Shown here piece after piece: positions 14,596 through 20,754 of a stretch of DNA of 20,754 bases. Origin of the DNA: CAYSLZ01 sp964547295. GTDB taxonomy: Bacteria > Patescibacteriota > Microgenomatia > UBA12405 > JAHJSD01. A model generated the notes under the pieces. It ran no database searches. It had not been told where the DNA came from and saw only the letters and a list, made by a program, of their open reading frames with translations. Made by a program: the position numbers and the translations under genes. Location: positions 1-20,754 of the forward strand of contig CAZJMH010000009.1 in NCBI GenBank assembly GCA_964547295.1. The letters are read 5' to 3'. How positions within the stretch are numbered: position 1 is the first letter of the stretch; each line of letters opens with the position of its first letter.

Positions 14596-15158
14596 TACTT
14601 AAATATTTTTAAACTTGTTAATTGGTGTTCGATAATTTCTTCAATTCTTGATTTCAACTCTAAATGCGCTTGGCGGAATTCACCTTTCCCCAACCACCTT
14701 TTTGTTGATGGTTTTAAACCATAACCAAGAATTTCTAACAAATCAGATTCAAATTCAACTATTCTTCCCCATTTTCCATCTTTAACGTCTTTTCTAGCCT
14801 CTAATAATCGGTGATAAACCTGATTATTTTCCTCACTTTCGGGAACAAGATGGTTTGTTAATTCGCAGACATACATCATTGTTCCTAATTTAGTTTCGTT
14901 TTCTCTAAAGCTTAAATCTGAATCCAGGCTAATTACTTCTGTAATTATACCAAAAGATTTACCTTGATAAAGAGTTGCCTTAACCCAGTTTGACAATTCT
15001 AAACTTCCCAGCCGCCGACTGTTGATTTTTCTGATTCCTTTAGCAAGACAGCGCTGTTTTCCTTGATTTTCGGTCATTAAATCCACAAATTTATCCGCCT
15101 CATTAAAATTTTGTCGACCGATGACTATTGCTTTAGCATTAAATTTTTTAGATGACAT
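14595..15158 (-). CDS. recO: DNA repair protein RecO (short form)
   Basis: A 187-residue RecO, a RecFOR-pathway mediator that helps RecA load on single-stranded DNA. The N-terminal OB-fold is clear: KAIVIGRQNFNEADKFVDLM (9-28), then GKQRCLAKGIRKINSRRLGSLE (33-54). The helical part that follows is shorter than usual (family normally near 240 residues), and no CxxC zinc motif is seen. The C-terminus (HLELKSRIEEIIEHQLTSLK) resembles the usual last helix, so this appears to be a compact form rather than a truncated gene. It follows the DUF4012 gene by 3 nt. Confidence 0.88.
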   Translation of the reverse strand: MSSKKFNAKAIVIGRQNFNEADKFVDLMTENQGKQRCLAKGIRKINSRRLGSLELSNWVKATLYQGKSFGIITEVISLDSDLSFRENETKLGTMMYVCELTNHLVPESEENNQVYHRLLEARKDVKDGKWGRIVEFESDLLEILGYGLKPSTKRWLGKGEFRQAHLELKSRIEEIIEHQLTSLKIFK

Positions 15159-15161
15159 TTT

Positions 15162-17114
15162 TTAAAATGAAAGTGTTAGTTCACGATCAGAAGTTAATTC
15201 AAATTCCTCAATTATTTCTCCATTAATAGAAACTAGATAGTTTGGTTTATCTGTCCCTGGTTGTTTTTGTATTAATACTGGTAAAGTATTTTCTGGTTTA
15301 TAAGGTAAATAATAACTGATTGAAACTCGAGTGCTTCCTTGAGGATGAAGCGGATACATATCACCGTAAAAACCCTCAAAGACAGTTTTTCCCTGGTCAG
15401 AATAAGTATTTGGCTCGATTTCTGAACCTTTCATTTCTACTAGCTCACTGCCTTCGGGAACATAAAACCTAAACCAGTTTCGATAAAGTCCATTTAAGCA
15501 CAATTCTCCGGCCTCTAAATTACAATTAGAGGGAGGAGCAGTATTCTTGTAAGTTACAGTTATTGTTTTAATAATTTTGTTATCATCAATTTTGTAATCC
15601 ATTTCTACTTCTTGGTCAATAAAAAGATTAGATTTAGCGCCAGCAAAATTGGCATCATTAAGATGAAAATAATCTGTTTTCTGGTCAGTATTTTTTAAAG
15701 TTCCGCCGATGTTTAGTTTTTCAACTGCCTGTTGTAAATTTTCATCAGGGAAATAAATTAATATATGCTTTTCATTAAAATTATCAATGACCACCTGAGC
15801 TAGTTCAGCAACCTTCTCTTTTGGCGAGCCCAGAGCATTGGCAATTAAAGAATGCATAAAAGGAGACAAGAATGCTTTTCGGTTAGTCCTAATTGTCGGC
15901 ACAGGTTTGGTAGAGTATTCTTCCAATTTATAAATTACCTGCGGGCATCCCCAACATCGCTCATCTGGCTGAGCATTAAAGTTGCCGAATCCCGGAACAC
16001 CAATTCCATCAAAAGCTGCGACCAAATCAACCAAAACCTGTGTATCAACTGCAAAAACACCATCAAATTCAACGGCATTAGGCAAATCAAGATAATATTC
16101 GCTAAATTGTTCGATCGATTCTCTAAAGCTAGGTGATAAATTCATATCCCTCAAATGCCAATAATAAACATTTTTATGGAATTCCTTAATTGGCCTTGGT
16201 GGTTCTAAACGACTATTAAAGCGGGCATCTAGAGCATAAATATCCTCTGAGATGCTGGGAATGACATTACCGTCATCGACTTCTAAAATGCCGTAAGCAG
16301 TCCAAAAACCGCCGGTTGGACGAAGTTCAGCGTCATTTTGAAAAATAAACAAATAATTTCTTGGCTCATCAACGCCCATTAACCAATCGGCATTTTCAAT
16401 TAATGGTCCACCCTGACTGACCAGGTTATTAATATCCTTGACCATTTTTCTTGCTCTAATCAGTTGGGAACGTAATTCAACCCCGCGGAAATTATCAGGA
16501 TAATCATTTGGGTCAATTTTTGACAAATGGCTGTCAACGGCGGTTAATTTCTGACTTACTTCTCCTAATATTGGCTTAATTCCACTTAAGCCTTCAACAA
16601 AAAAGTCAATCCTTTCCTCAGTTGTTTTAGAATCTTCTTCTTCTTCTTCTTCTTCGTCTTTAACTTTATCAGTTTCAAGGCCTAAAAAATCTTGATAAGG
16701 TTCAATTGCCTCAACCACCAGCTTGCCGGCTTCTAAACCATTTTTAGCAGCAGCTAGAGCTTCCTGACCATCTTGATAATAGCGACTGAAATAGGGCAAG
16801 TGTTTAACTAAAAATAAATTCTGATAGCGTTGATTAAATTTTGCTAACTCAGCCTGAGTTTCTTCAATTTTTATAAGAATTTTAGCTAAATCTTTTTCAT
16901 TTACACCAGCACGGATTTCGCTAATTTTTGGCTGAAGATTTTGAGCTTGAACCCAAAGTTTTCGTAAAGGTAGAACAACACTTAGTGTCAGGCTAATAAA
17001 AAGTCCAAATATAAGCCCGAGTATAACTGGCAGCCAGTGATTTTTTATCCAAGAGACAATTATTCTACTCCTTTGCCGGTCAACACCACCCAAGGAGTTT
17101 TTAGCAGTATCCAT
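15162..17114 (-). CDS. DUF4012 family membrane protein
   Basis: A 650-residue protein with one membrane helix (about 28-50), then a long helical/coiled-coil stretch (about 55-240), and the DUF4012 signature FQNDAELRPTGGFWTAYG (258-275). The large C-terminal part looks beta-rich. An acidic run (DEEEEEEED, 153-161), encoded by a GAA/GAG microsatellite, breaks the helical region. Cys pairs at CWGC and NCNLEAGELC suggest an extracytoplasmic location. Function is unknown; these proteins commonly neighbour polysaccharide genes, as here. The ATG at 17114 overlaps the sugar transferase gene by 55 nt and lacks a Shine-Dalgarno sequence. An ATT codon at 17060-17058 with a strong upstream AAAGGAG is an alternative start that would remove 18 residues while keeping the membrane helix. 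Confidence 0.85.
   Translation of the reverse strand: MDTAKNSLGGVDRQRSRIIVSWIKNHWLPVILGLIFGLFISLTLSVVLPLRKLWVQAQNLQPKISEIRAGVNEKDLAKILIKIEETQAELAKFNQRYQNLFLVKHLPYFSRYYQDGQEALAAAKNGLEAGKLVVEAIEPYQDFLGLETDKVKDEEEEEEEDSKTTEERIDFFVEGLSGIKPILGEVSQKLTAVDSHLSKIDPNDYPDNFRGVELRSQLIRARKMVKDINNLVSQGGPLIENADWLMGVDEPRNYLFIFQNDAELRPTGGFWTAYGILEVDDGNVIPSISEDIYALDARFNSRLEPPRPIKEFHKNVYYWHLRDMNLSPSFRESIEQFSEYYLDLPNAVEFDGVFAVDTQVLVDLVAAFDGIGVPGFGNFNAQPDERCWGCPQVIYKLEEYSTKPVPTIRTNRKAFLSPFMHSLIANALGSPKEKVAELAQVVIDNFNEKHILIYFPDENLQQAVEKLNIGGTLKNTDQKTDYFHLNDANFAGAKSNLFIDQEVEMDYKIDDNKIIKTITVTYKNTAPPSNCNLEAGELCLNGLYRNWFRFYVPEGSELVEMKGSEIEPNTYSDQGKTVFEGFYGDMYPLHPQGSTRVSISYYLPYKPENTLPVLIQKQPGTDKPNYLVSINGEIIEEFELTSDRELTLSF
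17058..17074 (-). promoter_or_regulatory. Strong Shine-Dalgarno before a possible ATT start of the DUF4012 gene
   Basis: AAAGGAG (17074-17068) is followed after 7 nt by ATT in the DUF4012 frame (17060-17058). This ATT shares bases with the TAA stop of the sugar transferase (TAATT, like the TAATG overlaps nearby). The only ATG in frame near the N-terminus is 54 nt upstream and has no such site. ATT is a rare but known initiator (infC). Confidence 0.35.
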
Positions 17115-17713
17115 AAGTCAAATAATAACGATTTTTTTTCTGCATAGCAAGCGTCGAGCTTGATTCTTTCATCAAAATCAATATTGTTGCGGCCTGAAAC
17201 CTGCCAAAGTCCGGTAATTCCCGGTTTAACACTTAAAACACTTTCAATTAAATCTTGGACATGGGGAAATTTTTTCGGTTGTGCTTCTAGTTCGTCAGGA
17301 TAATATGCCCGTGGCCCAACAAGACTCATTTCACCTTTTAAAACATTAATCAACTGGGGAAACTCATCCAAAGAATGTTTGCGAATAAACCTGCCAATTG
17401 GAGTAATTCTTGGGTCCTCTTCAACTGGTAATTTATAGCTGTTCTTCTTATACTTTTCATAGAGTTTGGCGTATTGAGGGTCTTCTCGAAGTAAATTATG
17501 AGCATTTTCAACCATTGACCGAAATTTATATAAATAAAACATTTCTCCGTCCTTACCGACTCGGGGAGGGATATCAGCAAAAACCGGGCCGTCGTCATGA
17601 AGCTTAATTAACAAGGCAATAACTACTAAAGCTGGTAAAAAAATAATTCCGATTATCAATGTTCCAACAATATCAATTAGCCGTTTTAATGCTAAATATA
17701 CTTTTTCTTTCAT
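17060..17713 (-). CDS. Polyprenyl-phosphate sugar-1-phosphate transferase (bacterial sugar transferase family)
   Basis: A 217-residue monotopic phosphoglycosyltransferase that would move a sugar-1-phosphate from a nucleotide sugar to undecaprenyl phosphate, the first membrane step of glycan assembly. One hydrophobic segment (about 13-37) precedes the catalytic domain: FYLYKFRSM (59-67), DPRITPIGRFIRKHSLDEFPQ (100-120) with the Asp116-Glu117 dyad, LKGEMSLVGPRAYYP, and KPGITGLWQVSGRNN. It is the short form, made of the catalytic unit only, without the extra N-terminal membrane domain of WbaP. The sugar cannot be deduced; the adjacent manC suggests a mannose- or GDP-mannose-derived sugar. ATGA overlap with manC. 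Confidence 0.92.
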   Translation of the reverse strand: MKEKVYLALKRLIDIVGTLIIGIIFLPALVVIALLIKLHDDGPVFADIPPRVGKDGEMFYLYKFRSMVENAHNLLREDPQYAKLYEKYKKNSYKLPVEEDPRITPIGRFIRKHSLDEFPQLINVLKGEMSLVGPRAYYPDELEAQPKKFPHVQDLIESVLSVKPGITGLWQVSGRNNIDFDERIKLDACYAEKKSLLFDLWILLKTPWVVLTGKGVE

Positions 17714-18783
17714 AATAAATTATTTTTTTCCTTGTCTTTTAAGTAGTCAACAACTTTACCAACCTCTCCGGTTTTGTCTTTATGGCAAACCAGTAAGGCA
17801 TCACCGCTGTCAACAATTACTAAATCCTCTACTCCAATAGTAGCGCCAAATTTTCCTTTGGGCAATTTGAGAAAACAATTTTTAGAATCTATTTGAACAC
17901 TCTCCTTTGGAAATAATTTTTGAGAATAGTTCATTTGAAAGTAATTAGTCAACGACTCCCAAGTGCCAAAATCAATCCATTTAAACGGAGCTTCAAAAAC
18001 AAATCCTTCTCCTAGAGCATGTTTAGTAACTATTTCGATTGGACCTTTTAGCATTTTATGGTATTCCTGATTAATAATTTTTTCTTGGTTATCAGTTCCC
18101 AGAGACTGAATAATTCTCATTAAGGGTTGATGCCATGCTGGTTGATGTCTTTCAATTGCTTTTAGCATTAATCTTGGTGTCCAGGCGTAATGGTTAGCGT
18201 GGGTGAAAACAGCCTTATTTTCTAAATACTTTTCTACTTCCTGTTTGGAGTCTCTGCCAAGCCACTTTTCCATTTGGAAAAACTTAATTCCTTCTTTTTC
18301 TATTGGTTTTGGTTTAGCAATTAAATAATCAACACCCATAATTGCGTATTCCGGCCGGATGCCGCCGGTAACCAATTTTTTTTCTTGATTTATTATGCTT
18401 TCAACTTTTTCAATTGTATTTAAAAAATTTTCCTCAGGCATTCGTAATACATCTGCCTGAACAGTTATAAATGGCTCATTTGGATCAAGTTTATAAAGTT
18501 TGGCAGCCATAAATCCAGTAGCTGGGCCATGATTTCGTAGTTCAGGTTCAATAAAAATATTTTCATCAGGAATATCAGGCGCTTGTTCCTTGGCTAAATT
18601 TGCTTGCTCCTGGTTAGTTTGAATGTAAATGCTTTCTGGGGGGAACATTTCTTTTAAAGTTTTAACATTAAGTTGAAATAAAGACTTTCCTTCAAAAAGA
18701 GGGACAAAGTGTTTAGGTAGTTTTTTTCGGCTCATCGGCCACATTTTAGTTCCGATTCCGCCGCACATAATTACCGGTTTCAT
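17710..18783 (-). CDS. manC: Mannose-1-phosphate guanylyltransferase-like nucleotidyltransferase
   Basis: A 357-residue protein of the nucleotidyltransferase family that makes GDP-mannose from mannose-1-phosphate and GTP. The pyrophosphorylase signature is MCGGIGTKMWPMSRKKLPKH (6-25). FIEPELRNHGPATG (77-90) matches the EPxxRNTAPA region, VQADVLR (108-114) replaces the usual PADHxI, and KWIDFGTWESL (268-278) matches WxDIGSWxAL. No C-terminal mannose-isomerase domain is present. Several usually conserved spots differ (no His after the metal-binding Asp111; YAIMGVDYL in place of GYGYIE), so the exact nucleotide or sugar is uncertain. The start is the ATG at 18783. The frame opens further to 18834, but the extra residues do not fit the family and would cover the promoter. 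Confidence 0.8.
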   Translation of the reverse strand: MKPVIMCGGIGTKMWPMSRKKLPKHFVPLFEGKSLFQLNVKTLKEMFPPESIYIQTNQEQANLAKEQAPDIPDENIFIEPELRNHGPATGFMAAKLYKLDPNEPFITVQADVLRMPEENFLNTIEKVESIINQEKKLVTGGIRPEYAIMGVDYLIAKPKPIEKEGIKFFQMEKWLGRDSKQEVEKYLENKAVFTHANHYAWTPRLMLKAIERHQPAWHQPLMRIIQSLGTDNQEKIINQEYHKMLKGPIEIVTKHALGEGFVFEAPFKWIDFGTWESLTNYFQMNYSQKLFPKESVQIDSKNCFLKLPKGKFGATIGVEDLVIVDSGDALLVCHKDKTGEVGKVVDYLKDKEKNNLL

Positions 18784-18799
18784 ATTTTTAATTGTTCTT

Positions 18800-18808
18800 A
18801 CTATACCA
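18800..18808 (-). promoter_or_regulatory. Putative extended -10 promoter of manC
   Basis: On the minus strand TGGTATAGT is a -10 hexamer TATAGT (5 of 6) with the extended TGn. A partial -35 (TTGGGG, 16-nt spacer, or TTGTTG, 19-nt spacer) lies at about 18822-18830. The predicted start is roughly 10 nt before the ATG at 18783, leaving a very short leader. Confidence 0.5.
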
Positions 18809-18830
18809 TAAATTAAAAATCCCCCAACAA

Positions 18831-18882
18831 CCAAGGTTCAGGTATTAATTAACCTTCAAGGTTGTTTAGGTTTGAACCTTGG
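18831..18882. repeat. Nested inverted repeats between the glycosyltransferase and manC
   Basis: CCAAGGTTCA (18831-18840) and TGAACCTTGG (18873-18882) are exact reverse complements. The right arm lies in the last codons of the glycosyltransferase. Inside is a smaller palindrome AACCTTCAAGGTT (18851-18863), and AACAACC in the minus-strand transcript can instead pair with GGTTGTT just after the outer stem. On the minus strand the structure is followed by GGGGGATTTTT (18825-18815). It may terminate the glycosyltransferase transcript before the manC promoter. The remaining intergenic bases (18784-18830) hold that promoter. Confidence 0.6.
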
Positions 18883-19912
18883 GAATTATTGACTTGAATT
18901 CTTTTTTAAACTTTTTCTTAGAAAATTTTTCTGCATTTTTTCTACAGTCATCAGGTGAATATTTTTGATGAGTAAAAGTTTTAAGCTTTTTAATTAGTGC
19001 TGCTGGGGTCTTTGGGTAAAAGAATTCTCCTGTTTTACTGGGGATAATCGTTTCCAACGCTCCCCCGCCCTGATAAGCAATTACTGGTCGTCCGCAGGCC
19101 TGAGCTTCTATTGGCACTAAACCGAAATCCTCTTCTTGTGGGAAAACAACTGCTTTGCATTGTTGGTATAGTTTAACTAATTCTTGGTCAGAAACCTGGC
19201 CTAAAAATTGAATATTCTTTTTGGCCGTCAGTTTGAGTTTTGCCTCTTCACGGCCGGTGCCAACTATTTTCAACGGCCAACCAACCTGATTAAACGCCCT
19301 AACTGCTAAATTTACATTTTTATGTTTCACCAACCGAGAAACAACTAAAAAATAATCTTTAATTTTTTGACCATCTTCATATTTAAATTTATTTAAATTT
19401 ACTCCTGGATAAACTATATCCGCATCTCTTTGATAATATTTTTTAATCCGGTCGGCAACATTTTTGCAGGTAGATAAATAATAATCTGGTCGTTGTCCGA
19501 TAATATAGTCCTCTTTTTTAGCAAAATTAAAAAGAAGGTTCTTTTTTTCCAAAAAATGCCGTGTCGGCGGCGTCAAACAGTAGCAAATATGTTTTGTCTC
19601 CGGCTTAGTAATAATTGCTTTTGCCGGACCTGATGTTACTGAAACGACCAAATCAAAATCATCAAAATTAAACTCTTCAAATCCGATTAAAATCAGCGGA
19701 TAAAACCAATAAGCCCTTTTTTTACTAAACGGAATTTTATTGACAAAACTTGTCTTAACCTCTGGAAAAACATCTGCCCACTTGACTGTAGTTTGATCAT
19801 AAACACTAGTATAAAGCGGCGCTTTAGGCCAGATTTCATTTAGCGTCTTTAAAACCCTTTCTGCCCCACCTTGATTGCGGTTAACCCAATCATAGACAAT
19901 AGCGACATTCAT
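18866..19912 (-). CDS. GT4-family glycosyltransferase
   Basis: A 348-residue retaining glycosyltransferase with a GT-B fold, presumably cytoplasmic or at the inner membrane face, transferring a sugar from a nucleotide donor. The N-domain starts MNVAIVYDWVNRNQGGAERV (1-20), where the GGAE motif contacts the acceptor side. The Glycos_transf_1 domain begins near YFLVVSRLVKHKNVNLAVRA and contains KIVGTGRE, IQFLGQVSDQELVKLYQQC and the EX7E-type donor motif EEDFGLVPIEAQACGRPVIA, followed by GGALETI. No membrane helix is evident. It overlaps the upstream glycosyltransferase as TAATG. Similar enzymes are often annotated as mannosyltransferases, but the donor is not determined by the sequence. Confidence 0.9.
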   Translation of the reverse strand: MNVAIVYDWVNRNQGGAERVLKTLNEIWPKAPLYTSVYDQTTVKWADVFPEVKTSFVNKIPFSKKRAYWFYPLILIGFEEFNFDDFDLVVSVTSGPAKAIITKPETKHICYCLTPPTRHFLEKKNLLFNFAKKEDYIIGQRPDYYLSTCKNVADRIKKYYQRDADIVYPGVNLNKFKYEDGQKIKDYFLVVSRLVKHKNVNLAVRAFNQVGWPLKIVGTGREEAKLKLTAKKNIQFLGQVSDQELVKLYQQCKAVVFPQEEDFGLVPIEAQACGRPVIAYQGGGALETIIPSKTGEFFYPKTPAALIKKLKTFTHQKYSPDDCRKNAEKFSKKKFKKEFKSIIPKVQT

Positions 19913-20754
19913 TACTTTTTTAAAACTTTTTTGTATCCTGCCAAGGTTAATTCAGCTGTTTTTTTCCAGGAATACTTTTTAACTTGGCGTTTACCCAGTT
20001 TTCTCATTTTTTGACGTAATTGTTCATTGTCAAATAATGACTTAATTTTATCAGCCAATTCAACCGAATTATTTGGTTTAAAATACAAGGCGGCTTGTCC
20101 ATATACTTCAGGTAAACAAGTGGCGTCAGCGGCGATAACCGGGCACCCAGCTTCCATTGCTTCAAGGCCGGTTAACCCGAAACCTTCCATTAAAGAAGGC
20201 TGAACTAACCCTAATGCCCGGTAATATAGCTGAACTAATTCTTTGTCCGGAACAAAACCTAAAAACTTGACTTGTTTTTCCAGGCCCATTTTTCTGGCCC
20301 TTTTTTCAACCCTATCGGTAAAGACATTACGGCTGCAAGCAATTCCTAATTGCACTTGAGTCATTTTTTTTAATGCCTCAAAAACAACTTCAATATTTTT
20401 ATGCGGATATACACTGCCGGTATAAATCAAATAAGGAGACTTTAATTGATATTTGTCGACTACACTACTGTTATTTTCAACTGCAATTTTAATTTCATCT
20501 ACTGCTTCTGGAGTGACCATAATTTTATCGGCTGGGACATCAAAATCATCAGCTAGTTTCTTTTTCCAATAAGTTGTCGGCACAAAAATCAATGATGAAT
20601 TATGAAGAGAATGATTAACTTGAAGTTTATAGGCCAAGTGTTTAATTTTGTATAACCATTTTGTTCGGGTTGTTGTTTCTTGCCCAGTGAAATAATGTTT
20701 TATTAGATCATGGATAGTAACCACAAAACTTTTGCGCCATAAAATAGGAGCGTT
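19912..20754 (-). CDS. GT4-family glycosyltransferase, 5' end outside window
   Basis: The frame stays open to the right edge. The residues before the GTG at 20724 (NAPILWRKSFV) lead directly into VTIHDLIKHYF, the normal 'vvtiHDl' strand of GT4 enzymes, so that GTG is internal and the N-terminal ~80 residues are missing from the window. The visible part includes IFVPTTYWKKKL and the Glycos_transf_1 domain. YLIYTGSVYPHKNIEVVFEAL, VKFLGFVPDKELVQLYYRA, the EX7E motif MEGFGLTGLEAMEAGCPVIA and CLPEVYGQAALYF are all typical. It ends in a TAATG overlap with the next glycosyltransferase, so the two are probably made together and act in sequence on the same glycan. Confidence 0.9.
   Translation of the reverse strand, partial: NAPILWRKSFVVTIHDLIKHYFTGQETTTRTKWLYKIKHLAYKLQVNHSLHNSSLIFVPTTYWKKKLADDFDVPADKIMVTPEAVDEIKIAVENNSSVVDKYQLKSPYLIYTGSVYPHKNIEVVFEALKKMTQVQLGIACSRNVFTDRVEKRARKMGLEKQVKFLGFVPDKELVQLYYRALGLVQPSLMEGFGLTGLEAMEAGCPVIAADATCLPEVYGQAALYFKPNNSVELADKIKSLFDNEQLRQKMRKLGKRQVKKYSWKKTAELTLAGYKKVLKK

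Noticed and set aside
14595..15158. recO as a truncated pseudogene
   Set aside because: The protein keeps the OB-fold and a RecO-like last helix, and its stop is coupled to glyQS by TAATG, so it looks like an intact compact form.
16625..16660. TTC/TCT microsatellite as a phase-variation tract
   Set aside because: A trinucleotide tract encoding the Glu run can change length without shifting the frame, so it would not switch the gene on and off.
18784..18834. 17-residue N-terminal extension of the manC-type protein
   Set aside because: The family starts just before the CGGxGT loop, and the extension would cover the promoter and part of the hairpin region.
1..20754. TGA read as glycine (genetic code 25)
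   Set aside because: Seven genes end properly at TGA, several in ATGA overlaps with the next start, and no conserved protein needs TGA to be read through.

Overview
The window is a gene-dense, AT-rich stretch of bacterial chromosome. It most likely comes from a Candidate Phyla Radiation (Patescibacteria) organism. Reasons for this placement: many proteins are shortened versions of their families (RecO, an FtsQ-like protein, a ParB-like protein); neighbouring genes overlap or nearly touch; a DUF4012 surface protein is present; the glycyl-tRNA synthetase is the single-chain type; the tRNA gene does not encode CCA; and the division cluster contains no mur ligase genes. Several genes end in TGA (lepB, rodA, ftsZ, ftsI, rsmH, mraZ, manC), so the code that reads TGA as glycine (Gracilibacteria/Absconditabacteria) is unlikely. 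I cannot place it in a finer lineage from sequence alone.

Left end (1-2123): the 3' part of a secreted-lipase-like alpha/beta-hydrolase gene (+), a tRNA-Val(CAC) gene (-), and signal peptidase I, lepB (+). The tRNA and lepB diverge from a 48-bp gap that seems to hold two overlapping promoters.

Division cluster (2126-12600, all -): transcription appears to start at a promoter in front of mraZ and run through mraZ, rsmH, ftsL, ftsI, ftsW, murG, an ftsQ-like gene, ftsA, ftsZ, a rodA-type gene, rplU, rpmA and a short parB-like gene. Spacings are -14 to +16 nt with repeated ATGA overlaps, so this looks like one translationally coupled unit joining septal and lateral wall synthesis to two ribosomal proteins. 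Four TGGTG repeats at exact 10-bp spacing lie between the promoter and the mraZ start codon and look like the MraZ operator.

Surface polysaccharide and housekeeping run (12675-18783, all -): manC-type nucleotidyltransferase, a short polyprenyl-phosphate sugar-1-phosphate transferase, a DUF4012 membrane protein, recO, glyQS and an unrecognised membrane-anchored protein, again overlapping or touching. An extended -10 promoter precedes manC. Upstream (18866-20754) are two GT4-type glycosyltransferases, the second running off the right end. Together these suggest synthesis of a lipid-linked cell-surface glycan.

No mobile element, CRISPR array or rRNA was seen. The most unusual points are the MraZ operator, a perfect 16-bp hairpin inside rsmH, a POTRA-less FtsQ-like protein, a stand-alone ParB DNA-binding domain, atypical residues in FtsZ and MurG, and a possible ATT start for the DUF4012 gene.
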